Below, in pieces: positions 53,436-64,000 of a DNA stretch of 64,000 bases (positions are counted from its first letter, which is position 1; every line of letters starts with the position of its first letter). The DNA comes from Pelagibacteraceae bacterium AG-439-F23 (GTDB lineage: Bacteria > Pseudomonadota > Alphaproteobacteria > Pelagibacterales > Pelagibacteraceae). The translations under genes and the position numbers were made by a program. The stretch is taken from contig QCPT01000002.1 in NCBI GenBank assembly GCA_003212415.1, forward strand, positions 1-64,000, written 5' to 3'. The notes under the pieces are model-generated. The model was not told the DNA's origin. It did not search any database and saw nothing but the letters and a program-made list of their open reading frames with translations.

Positions 53436-55508
53436 ATGTTTAAAGTATATAAGAAAGAAATAGAAGTAGCAGGAAAGAAAATAAGTTTAGAAACAGGTAA
53501 GGTAGCAAGACAGGCAGACGGAGCAATCATCGCTTCATGTGGTGAAACAGTTATTTTAGCAACAGTGGTAGGAGCAAAAAAAGTAAATCCAGATATGGAT
53601 TACTTCCCATTATCAGTGAACTATCAGGAAAAATATTATGCTGGTGGAAAAATACCAGGCGGTTATTTTAAAAGAGAAGCAAGACCAACTGAAAGTGAAA
53701 CATTAATCTCAAGATTAATTGATAGACCAATCAGACCTTTATTTCCTGATGAATTTAAAAATGAAGTTCAATTATTACCAACAGTAATTTCATATGACAA
53801 AGAAAACCAACCAGATATTTTAGCAATTACTGCTTCATCAGCAGCACTAGCTATCTCAGGAATGCCATTTATGGGACCTGTAGGTGCATCCAGGGTAGGT
53901 TTTGTTAATGGCAAGTATATTCTTAATCCATCAAAAGCTGAATTAGAAAATTCAAATTTAGATTTAGTTGTAGCAGGTACTAAAGATGCAGTGCTTATGG
54001 TTGAGTCCGAAGCAAATGTTTTAACAGAAGAAGAAATGTTAAATGCAGTTAAATTTGGACATAAAGGCTTTGTTCCAGTAATCGAAATGATTGAAGAACT
54101 TGCAAAAGAATGTAGAAAGCCCGAATGGACTGTTGAGAAAAAAGATTTATCTGAAGTTAAACAAAAACTTCAGGAAACTTTTACGGAAGACTTAAAGAAA
54201 GCTTTTGCTACAAGAGATAAGCAAGATAGATCAAATCAAATTTCAGAGATCACTGATAAAGCTAAAAAACTTTATGAAGAAAGTGAAAATTATTCTGATC
54301 TAGATGTAAGTGCAGAGCTTAAAAATCTTGAAAAATCTATAGTTAGAACAGACATTCTTAAAAATAAAAATAGAATTGATGGTAGAAGCTTATCAGATGT
54401 AAGACCTATATCATGTGAAGTTGGCGTTTTACCAAGAGCTCATGGTTCTGCTTTGTTTACTAGAGGAGAAACCCAAGCGATTGTTGTTACTACTTTGGGT
54501 ACATCTGATGATGAACAAAGATTAGAAAGTTTAGACGGACAACAAAGAGAAAGATTTATGCTTCACTATAATTTTCCTCCTTTTTCAGTGGGTGAAACTG
54601 GGAGAATTGGAACTGGAAGACGTGAAATTGGACATGGTAAACTAGCATGGAGAGCGATTAATTCTTCACTTCCTTCAAAAGAAAGTTTTCCTTACACTTT
54701 TAGAATAGTATCTGAAATAACAGAGTCTAATGGTTCATCTTCAATGGCAACTGTTTGTGGAGCATCTTTAGCATTAATGGATGCTGGCGTTCCAATTAAA
54801 GAACCAGTTGCAGGTATTGCAATGGGTTTAATTAAAGAAGATGATGATTTTAGTGTATTATCTGACATTTTAGGTGACGAAGATCATTTAGGCGATATGG
54901 ATTTTAAAGTTGCCGGAACCAAAGATGGGATTACTTCTCTTCAAATGGATATTAAAATTACAGGTATTACATTTGAAATTATGGAACAGGCTTTAAGCCA
55001 AGCTAAAGATGGAAGAATTCATATTTTAGGTGAAATGAATAAAGCATTAGATAAATCTAGGGCAGAAGTTGGTAAACACACTCCAAAAATGGAAAAAATT
55101 ACAGTTGATAAAAAAGATATCGCAGCTGTTATTGGCAAAGGTGGGGCAACAATAAGAGAAATTGTTGAACTTTCAGGTGCTAAAGTTGATGTTAATGATG
55201 AAGGTGTTGTAACAGTTGCAGCTCCTGATGAAGAATCTAGAAATAAAGCTATGCAAATGATTAAAGATATAACTGCCAAAGCTGAATTAAATAAAATTTA
55301 TAACGGGAAAGTTATGAAAATTATGGAATTTGGTGCATTTGTTAACTTTTTAGGAAAACAAGATGGACTTGTTCATATCTCAGAACTAGCTGATAAGAGA
55401 GTTGCTAAGGTAACAGACGTTGTCAAAGAAGGTGATGAAGTCAAAGTAAAAGTTATAGGATTTGATAGAGGGAAAGTTAAATTATCTATTAAACAAGCTG
55501 CTATTTAA
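53436..55508 (+). CDS. pnp: Polynucleotide phosphorylase
   Basis: [45 protein letters not shown]1 domain at C-terminus. Confidence 0.99.
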   Translation: MFKVYKKEIEVAGKKISLETGKVARQADGAIIASCGETVILATVVGAKKVNPDMDYFPLSVNYQEKYYAGGKIPGGYFKREARPTESETLISRLIDRPIRPLFPDEFKNEVQLLPTVISYDKENQPDILAITASSAALAISGMPFMGPVGASRVGFVNGKYILNPSKAELENSNLDLVVAGTKDAVLMVESEANVLTEEEMLNAVKFGHKGFVPVIEMIEELAKECRKPEWTVEKKDLSEVKQKLQETFTEDLKKAFATRDKQDRSNQISEITDKAKKLYEESENYSDLDVSAELKNLEKSIVRTDILKNKNRIDGRSLSDVRPISCEVGVLPRAHGSALFTRGETQAIVVTTLGTSDDEQRLESLDGQQRERFMLHYNFPPFSVGETGRIGTGRREIGHGKLAWRAINSSLPSKESFPYTFRIVSEITESNGSSSMATVCGASLALMDAGVPIKEPVAGIAMGLIKEDDDFSVLSDILGDEDHLGDMDFKVAGTKDGITSLQMDIKITGITFEIMEQALSQAKDGRIHILGEMNKALDKSRAEVGKHTPKMEKITVDKKDIAAVIGKGGATIREIVELSGAKVDVNDEGVVTVAAPDEESRNKAMQMIKDITAKAELNKIYNGKVMKIMEFGAFVNFLGKQDGLVHISELADKRVAKVTDVVKEGDEVKVKVIGFDRGKVKLSIKQAAI

Positions 55509-55516
55509 TTAATTCT

Positions 55517-55543
55517 AGGGGCACCTGGCAACAGAACGCCCCT
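55517..55543 (+). terminator. Hairpin after pnp (possible terminator/processing site)
   Basis: AGGGGC ... GCCCCT inverted repeat 8 nt downstream of the pnp stop; weak T tract. Confidence 0.45.
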
Positions 55544-55552
55544 TAATAATTA

Positions 55553-55846
55553 TTAATTTAAAATAAAAATCAACAAATTGCTTAAAAAAGACATTGATAC
55601 AATAAAACCTATAAAAAAATTACAATACATAAATGAAACTGTTCGATTTCTAATTCTTCTTTTTCTTACAAAAATTTTATCATCAAGGTCAGAAATATCT
55701 CTTTTACCTAGAACCGGGTAATCATAAGTCCATCTCCATATAGAATTTCCATATCTTTTATCTGTACTGTTGTAATAAACTATCCAAGCAACTATATATT
55801 TATGAAAAAAATAAAGAATTATTAAAAGTATAATGTCTAAAATCAT
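55553..55846 (-). CDS. Hypothetical small membrane protein
   Basis: 97-aa ORF with N- and C-terminal TM segments; no family recognised. Confidence 0.55.
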   Translation of the reverse strand: MILDIILLIILYFFHKYIVAWIVYYNSTDKRYGNSIWRWTYDYPVLGKRDISDLDDKIFVRKRRIRNRTVSFMYCNFFIGFIVSMSFLSNLLIFILN

Positions 55847-55893
55847 TTTAAGATTTTATTTTATTATAGAAATTTTAATTATAAAATTAAATT

Positions 55894-56679
55894 TTAAGTA
55901 ATATTTTTTGGGTCTGGCATTCCTACTTTGTTATATCCAGCATCCACGTAATGAATTTCACCAGTAACTCCACCTCCAAGATCGCTTAAAAGGTATAAGG
56001 CTGAGTTTCCAACATCATGAATATCAACATTTCTTTTTAAAAATGAGTGATCCTCGTTCCATTTATATAGAAACTTTGCATCCCCAATTGCAGAAGCCGC
56101 TAGAGTTTTAATAGGTCCAGCACTTATAGCATTAACCCTTATTCCTTTTGCTCCTAAATCTCTTGCAAGATACTTAACACTTGCTTCAAGTGCAGATTTA
56201 CAAACACCCATTACATTATAATTTGGAATAGCTTTGGTAGACTCATAAGTTAAAGTTAGCATGCTTCCACCTTCTTTCATTATTTTAGAAGCTTCTCTTG
56301 CAACTTCTGTAAATGAAAAACATGAAATTAACATACTTCTTAAAAAATTTTCTCTACTTGTATTTAAATATTCACCAGATAGTTCTGATTTATCTGAAAA
56401 AGCAACTGCATGAACAACAAAATCAATTTGTCCCCACTTAGCTTTTATATCTTCAAAAAGTTTTATTACTTCTTCTTTATTTTCAACATCACAACTAAAA
56501 GTAAGATTTGAATTTAATTTTTCTGCTAAGGGAATAACTCTTTTTTTAAGTGCATCACCAAGATAAGTGAAAGCTAATTCAGCGCCTGCTTCTGAAAGTT
56601 TTTGAGAAATACCCCATGCTATAGATCTTTCATTTGCAACGCCCATGATTAATCCTTTTTTGCCTTTCATTAAACTCAT
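55894..56679 (-). CDS. fabI: Enoyl-[acyl-carrier-protein] reductase
   Basis: KKGLIMGVANERSIAWGISQKLSEAGAELAFTY; YNVMGVCKSALEASVKYLA. Confidence 0.98.
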   Translation of the reverse strand: MSLMKGKKGLIMGVANERSIAWGISQKLSEAGAELAFTYLGDALKKRVIPLAEKLNSNLTFSCDVENKEEVIKLFEDIKAKWGQIDFVVHAVAFSDKSELSGEYLNTSRENFLRSMLISCFSFTEVAREASKIMKEGGSMLTLTYESTKAIPNYNVMGVCKSALEASVKYLARDLGAKGIRVNAISAGPIKTLAASAIGDAKFLYKWNEDHSFLKRNVDIHDVGNSALYLLSDLGGGVTGEIHYVDAGYNKVGMPDPKNIT

Positions 56680-56682
56680 CGA

Positions 56683-57897
56683 TTATACTTTCTCAAATGC
56701 TAAAGTTGCATTTGTTCCACCAAAACCAAAACTGTTAGACATTATAGAATTTAGAGTAACATCTGTTTCAGTTTTAGTTATGATTGGAAATTTTTTAGCT
56801 TCATCATCCATATCACCTATATTAGCAGAAGCTGCTATAAAATTATTTTTCATCATGATTAAACTATAAATTGCTTCATGAACAGAAGCTGCACCCAACG
56901 GATGACCTGAAAGTGATTTAGTAGAACTAATTTTAGGCACATTGTCTCCAAAAGCCTCTCCTATTGCTTTTAATTCAGTAATATCGCCAACTGGAGTTGA
57001 TGTTCCGTGAGTATTCAAATAGTCGATTTTTTTATTTCTCATAGTAGCTAGAGCCATATTCATACATCTAACTGCTCCTTCTCCTGAAGGTGCTACCATA
57101 TCATATCCATCAGATGTTGCTCCATAACCAGTTATTTCTGCGTATATTTTAGCTCCTCTTGCTTTAGCGTGTTCATATTCTTCAAGAACTAAAACCCCAC
57201 CACCGCCAGCAATAACAAATCCATCTCTAGTTTTATCATAAGCTCTTGAAGCTTTTTCTGGAGTATTATTATACTTAGAAGATAATGCTGTCATAGCATC
57301 AAACATAGCTGTCATAGCCCAGTGCAATTCTTCACTACCACCCGAAAACATTATATCTTGTTTACCTGATTGTATTAGTTCCATCGAGTTTCCAATGCAG
57401 TGCCCACTAGTAGCACAGGCAGAACTCATTGTATAATTTATACCTTTGATTTTAAATGGTACCGCAAGAGTAGCTGAAGCTGTACTAGCCATGGTTCTAG
57501 GAACAATAAATGGACCCATAAGTTTTGGAGTTTTTGCTCGAGTTTTATCAGCAGCTACAATGACATTTTCTATTGACGGACCACCAGAACCCATAACTAT
57601 ACCAGTTTTAAAATTGCTAATATCTTTTTCTTCTAAACCCGAATCGGTAACTGCCTCTTTCATTGCTATATAATTATACGCTGAGCCAGATCCCATAAAT
57701 CTTATGGTTTTTCTATCTACATGATCTTCAAGTTTTATGTTTGGTTTACCGTGAATATGGCTTCTTAAATTATGTTCTTTATATTCTTCCGCAAAAGATA
57801 TTCCAGATTTTGAATTTAAAAGAGAATCATAAACTTCATTTTGATTATTTCCTAAACAAGAAACAATTCCAATTCCTGTAATAACTACCCTTCTCAT
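56683..57897 (-). CDS. fabB: 3-oxoacyl-ACP synthase I
   Basis: [43 protein letters not shown]. Confidence 0.98.
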   Translation of the reverse strand: MRRVVITGIGIVSCLGNNQNEVYDSLLNSKSGISFAEEYKEHNLRSHIHGKPNIKLEDHVDRKTIRFMGSGSAYNYIAMKEAVTDSGLEEKDISNFKTGIVMGSGGPSIENVIVAADKTRAKTPKLMGPFIVPRTMASTASATLAVPFKIKGINYTMSSACATSGHCIGNSMELIQSGKQDIMFSGGSEELHWAMTAMFDAMTALSSKYNNTPEKASRAYDKTRDGFVIAGGGGVLVLEEYEHAKARGAKIYAEITGYGATSDGYDMVAPSGEGAVRCMNMALATMRNKKIDYLNTHGTSTPVGDITELKAIGEAFGDNVPKISSTKSLSGHPLGAASVHEAIYSLIMMKNNFIAASANIGDMDDEAKKFPIITKTETDVTLNSIMSNSFGFGGTNATLAFEKV

Positions 57898-58397
57898 TAT
57901 TTAAACAACCCCACTTTTAAACTTTCTGCTGAATATATTTTTTTGCCATCAGCTGATAATATTCCATTTGCTAAGCCTACAGTCGTTCCTTCTTTAATAA
58001 GTATCCTTTTCATATCAATTTCATATGTTGCCATTTTGACATTTTTAAGAACTTCTCCAGTGAATTTTACACTATTTACACCAAGTGCCCGACCTCTTCC
58101 TGGATTTCCTAGCCATCCTAAATAAAAACCGACTAGTTGCCACATAGCATCTAAACCAAGACACCCAGGCATTACAGGGTCTTCTTTAAAATGACAATCA
58201 AAAAACCAAAGATTATCTTTTATATCAAGTTCTGCTTTAATTATTCCTTTATTAAAAAAACCTTTATTTTCATTTATTTCAGTTATTCTATCAAACATTA
58301 GCATTGGTGGAGAAGGTAATTTTGCGTTTCCAGGGCCAAAAAGCTCACCATTCGCACAACTTATTAATTCATCGTAATTATATGACCCTTTTTTCAT
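57897..58397 (-). CDS. fabA: 3-hydroxydecanoyl-ACP dehydratase
   Basis: [43 protein letters not shown]. Confidence 0.98.
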   Translation of the reverse strand: MKKGSYNYDELISCANGELFGPGNAKLPSPPMLMFDRITEINENKGFFNKGIIKAELDIKDNLWFFDCHFKEDPVMPGCLGLDAMWQLVGFYLGWLGNPGRGRALGVNSVKFTGEVLKNVKMATYEIDMKRILIKEGTTVGLANGILSADGKKIYSAESLKVGLFK

Positions 58398-58447
58398 AAA
58401 TTTTTATCCTTATTACTTGATATAATATCATTATAATATAGAAATTA

Positions 58448-58464
58448 TTTAGAATAATAATAAA
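58448..58464. promoter_or_regulatory. Degenerate Irr-like half-palindrome upstream of irr (TTTAGAA-TAA-TAATAAA)
   Basis: Intact left arm of TTTAGAA-N3-TTCTAAA; right arm has 2 mismatches. Confidence 0.4.
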
Positions 58465-58469
58465 ATGCA

Positions 58470-58883
58470 ATGCGTTCTAGCACAGAATATATTGAAAAAC
58501 TAAGAAAATCAGGCTTAAGACCAACCAAGCAAAGGATTACAATTTGTGAGCTTTTGTTTAATACTGATAAAACATTTCATTTTACAATCAATGATTTAAC
58601 TAAAATTATAGAATTTAATTCTAACCAAAAAATTTCCTTAGCAACAGTTTATAATACAATTCACGCATTTCAAAAAAAAGGATATCTTAAAGAAATAGCA
58701 ATTAATTCAAGTCAAACTTATTTTGACACAAACATATCTGCTCACCATCACTTCTTTGATGAAAAAGAAAAAAAACTAATCGATTTAGAAGATGAAGATG
58801 TTTACCCAATCAAAATAAAAAAAACTATCCCAGGGAAAAAAATCAAATCAGTCGAAGTTCTTGTAAAAATCGATAAAATTTAA
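58470..58883 (+). CDS. irr: Fur-family iron response regulator Irr
   Basis: LRKSGLRPTKQRITICELLF; ISLATVYNTIHAFQKKGYLKEIAINSSQTYFDTNISAHHHFFDE (Irr HHH motif); next to fabABI. Confidence 0.9.
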   Translation: MRSSTEYIEKLRKSGLRPTKQRITICELLFNTDKTFHFTINDLTKIIEFNSNQKISLATVYNTIHAFQKKGYLKEIAINSSQTYFDTNISAHHHFFDEKEKKLIDLEDEDVYPIKIKKTIPGKKIKSVEVLVKIDKI

Positions 58884-58886
58884 TAA

Positions 58887-58903
58887 TTTAGAAATATTCT
58901 AAA
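58887..58903. promoter_or_regulatory. Perfect-arm Irr-type operator TTTAGAA-ATA-TTCTAAA
   Basis: 7-bp perfect inverted arms, 3-bp spacer, between irr and katG. Confidence 0.75.
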
Positions 58904-58906
58904 CTG

Positions 58907-58933
58907 TTGACATTACTTTAGAATAATTATAAA
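58907..58933 (+). promoter_or_regulatory. Putative katG promoter (TTGACA ... TATAAA)
   Basis: TTGACA at 58907, TATAAA at 58928, 15-bp spacing. Confidence 0.45.
58917..58933. promoter_or_regulatory. Second Irr-like operator TTTAGAA-TAA-TTATAAA over katG -10
   Basis: One mismatch to TTTAGAA-N3-TTCTAAA; starts exactly 30 bp after the first operator. Confidence 0.6.
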
Positions 58934-58942
58934 ATTGGTTAA

Positions 58943-61585
<2,643 letters not shown>

Positions 61586-61601
<16 letters not shown>

Positions 61602-62344
61602 ATACAGTTTTTTCTTTTTTTAAATAAAACTTTTTTAAAGTTTAAGTTCAAAAGATCTAAAATTAATATATTTGATTTTAAATCTTTTCCTATATTTAAT
61701 ATTTTTTTTAAAACTTCGTTAGCTTGTATTGCCCCTATAATATTAGCTGTAGATCCCAAGATTCCTTCAGATTCACAATTCAACATATCATCAGATGGTT
61801 CTGATTGATAAAAACACTTTAAACAAGGGGTTTTTCTTGAATTAAAATCAAAAGAAAAAACATGACCATCAAACTTACTAATTGCTCCAACAATTAATAT
61901 TTTTTTTAATTTTAATGAAAATTTATTTAATAAAAATTTAGTTTTAAAATTATCGCTTCCGTCAACTATTATATCATATTTATTTATAATATTATTTAAA
62001 TTTTTGTTATTTGCTTTTTTATTATAAATTTTAATTTCAACTTCTTTATTAATTGAATTTAATATTTTTTTAACTACATCTACTTTGAATTTATTTACAT
62101 CTTTAGTTGTATAAAGAGTTTGTCTATGAATATTAGATAGGCTTATTTTATCGTAATCTATAATACCTATTTTACCTATTCCTGATCTTGCCAATAAATC
62201 AGCTACTGGACATCCTAGTCCGCCAACTCCAACTATCAATACTTTAGAATTAAGAATTTTTTTTTGTCCAATTGTTCCAATATTTTTTAATATTATTTGG
62301 CGTGAATATCTTGTTAAAGAATTTTTATTCAGATTTTTTTTCAT
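61586..62344 (-). CDS. ThiF/MoeB/HesA family adenylyltransferase
   Basis: RYSRQIILKNIGTIGQKKILNSKVLIVGVGGLGCPVADLLARSGIGKIGIIDYD. Confidence 0.93.
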
Positions 62345-62778
62345 TTACCAGTTGATCCAAAACCTCCTGGTCCTCTTAAAGTTTTTGGTAAATCTTCAAC
62401 TTCTTCAAATTCAGCTTTTATTATTGGCATTAATATCATTTGAGCAACTCTATCATTATTATTTATAATAAATTCTTCTTTTCCATGATTGAATAAAATA
62501 ATTTTTATTTCCCCTCTATAATCACTATCGATTGTTCCAGGCGTATTTAAAACACTTATGTTGGATTTAGCCGCAAGGCCTGATCTTGGTCTAATTTGAA
62601 CTTCTGTGTCTTCGGGAATTGCGATTGATATTCCAGTTGGAATTAATGCAGACTGATGTGGTTTAATATTAATTGGTTTTTCTATAAATGCCATTAAATC
62701 CATACCGGAAGATCCATCAGTTTTGTACTTTGGAAGTTGGACTTTAGAATTAAGTTTATTAATTAAAACTTTGACCAT
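62341..62778 (-). CDS. dut: dUTP diphosphatase
   Basis: GSSGMDLMAFI; RPRSGLAAK; NTPGTIDSDYRGEIKIIL; RGPGGFGSTGK. Confidence 0.98.
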   Translation of the reverse strand: MVKVLINKLNSKVQLPKYKTDGSSGMDLMAFIEKPINIKPHQSALIPTGISIAIPEDTEVQIRPRSGLAAKSNISVLNTPGTIDSDYRGEIKIILFNHGKEEFIINNNDRVAQMILMPIIKAEFEEVEDLPKTLRGPGGFGSTGK

Positions 62779-62782
62779 TAAA

Positions 62783-63982
62783 TTAGTTCAAATTTTCTAT
62801 TACTCTATTAACAAGTTCTGACGCAACTAATGATTTACTCATTTTTTTAAGATTTTCATTTTTTTTATCTTTATAAAAAATTGAAATTTGATTTTCATTT
62901 GAATCAAATCCTATTGAATTGTCAGATACATCATTAGCTACTATCCAATCACAGTTTTTTTCTTCTAATTTCTTTAATGAGTTTTTTACTAAGTTATTAG
63001 TTTCTGCCGCAAACCCAATGGTTAATTTAGGTCTTAAAGAATTGTGTTTAGAAATATTTGCAAGAATATCAATATTTTTTTCTAAAGATAAATTAAGATT
63101 TTCCTTCTTTTTTATTTTTTTGTTTTCATAATTAATAATTTTGTAGTCAGCCACTGCAGCTGTAAATACTGCAACATCCGCTGGCAAGTTATTTATCGTT
63201 TGTTCAAACATTTCTTTAGCTGTATCTACTTTAATAAAGTTTAATCCAGATATTGGATCTAAATTAGTTTGTCCAGAAATAAGAGTTGTTTCAAAACCGT
63301 TATCTCTAAACGATTTTGCGATTTCGTATCCTTGTTTTCCGCTAGATTTATTAGTTATAAATCTAACCGGATCTATGTATTCTCGAGTTGGTCCGGCAGT
63401 TACTATAGCTTTATATTTTTTATTTTTTTTTCTATTATTAAAATATATTTCAATTTGTTTTATTATTTCATTTGGTTCTGTCATTTTTCCTTTGCCAAAT
63501 TCTCCACAAGCCATATCCCCTATTTCAGGACCAATTATTTTGTATCCAAAATTTTTTAATTTATCTATATTTTCTTTAGTTGATGGATGTTCCCACATTC
63601 TGACATTCATTGCGGGAGCTAAATAAATTTCTTTATCTGATGCCAATATTACGGTTGAAGCAAGATCATCTGATGAACCTGTGCTTAATTTTGAAATAGT
63701 GTTTGCCGTTATAGGAGCTACTAAAATTAGATCGGCCCATCTTGATAAAGAAATATGATCCATTTCCGATTCATTTTCAACACTAAAAATATCATCATAG
63801 ACTTTTTCATGTGAAAGAGACGATATAGATAGAGGTGTTACAAATTCTTTAGCACTTTTTGTTAATATTGTTTTTACTTGAACATTACTCTTTTTTAAAA
63901 TTCTAATAATCTCTAAACTTTTATATGCAGATATTCCTCCACATATAATCAATAGAATTTTCTTATTTGATAAATTAATCAT
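62783..63982 (-). CDS. coaBC: Phosphopantothenoylcysteine decarboxylase/synthetase
   Basis: KKILLIICGGISAYKSLEIIRIL; APAMNVRMWEHP; VTAGPTREYIDPVRFITNKSSGKQGY. Confidence 0.97.
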   Translation of the reverse strand: MINLSNKKILLIICGGISAYKSLEIIRILKKSNVQVKTILTKSAKEFVTPLSISSLSHEKVYDDIFSVENESEMDHISLSRWADLILVAPITANTISKLSTGSSDDLASTVILASDKEIYLAPAMNVRMWEHPSTKENIDKLKNFGYKIIGPEIGDMACGEFGKGKMTEPNEIIKQIEIYFNNRKKNKKYKAIVTAGPTREYIDPVRFITNKSSGKQGYEIAKSFRDNGFETTLISGQTNLDPISGLNFIKVDTAKEMFEQTINNLPADVAVFTAAVADYKIINYENKKIKKKENLNLSLEKNIDILANISKHNSLRPKLTIGFAAETNNLVKNSLKKLEEKNCDWIVANDVSDNSIGFDSNENQISIFYKDKKNENLKKMSKSLVASELVNRVIENLN

Positions 63983-64000
63983 CGTGCGAATTAAAATACT

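Noticed and set aside
63269-63626. Plus-strand aromatic-rich ORFs within coaBC
   Set aside because: Antisense to a clear conserved gene; composition typical of AT-rich shadow frames

Overview
AT-rich, gene-dense chromosomal segment. Gene content and order match a streamlined alphaproteobacterium, most likely SAR11/Pelagibacterales (inferred from protein families and synteny; no database search was run). About 70 genes are readable, nearly all housekeeping: hslU end; secB/dnaQ/coaE/aroE/maf/ppsR; hemE-hemH-hemG-like; rho; mnmE-mnmG-rsmG-parA-parB; holA-lptE-leuS; a porin; grpE-dnaK-dnaJ-dapB-nth; maeB; murJ-trpS-nfuA; fur-miaB-phoH-ybeY-lnt-metK; nusA-infB-rbfA-rpsO-pnp; fabI-fabB-fabA; irr-katG; dut-coaBC. 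No rRNA, tRNA, CRISPR array, prophage or IS element was recognised. Observations most worth a second look: (1) a 91-bp-period partial tandem duplication of the parA 5' end that adds about 32 codons to rsmG and destroys the Walker A motif in the extra copy; (2) two parS or near-parS sites written inside the coding sequences of mnmG and rsmG; (3) a candidate oriC between ppsR and hemE with a DnaA box and two TTAA-N7-TTAA motifs; (4) an unannotated 39-aa ArfA-like ribosome-rescue peptide; (5) a strong intrinsic terminator/attenuator directly in front of nusA with rimP missing; (6) palindromic Irr-type operators at katG next to irr; (7) a very short TsaB and a HemG-type protoporphyrinogen oxidase gene in an alphaproteobacterial context. 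I did not find a clear new multi-gene system such as a defence or biosynthetic island.
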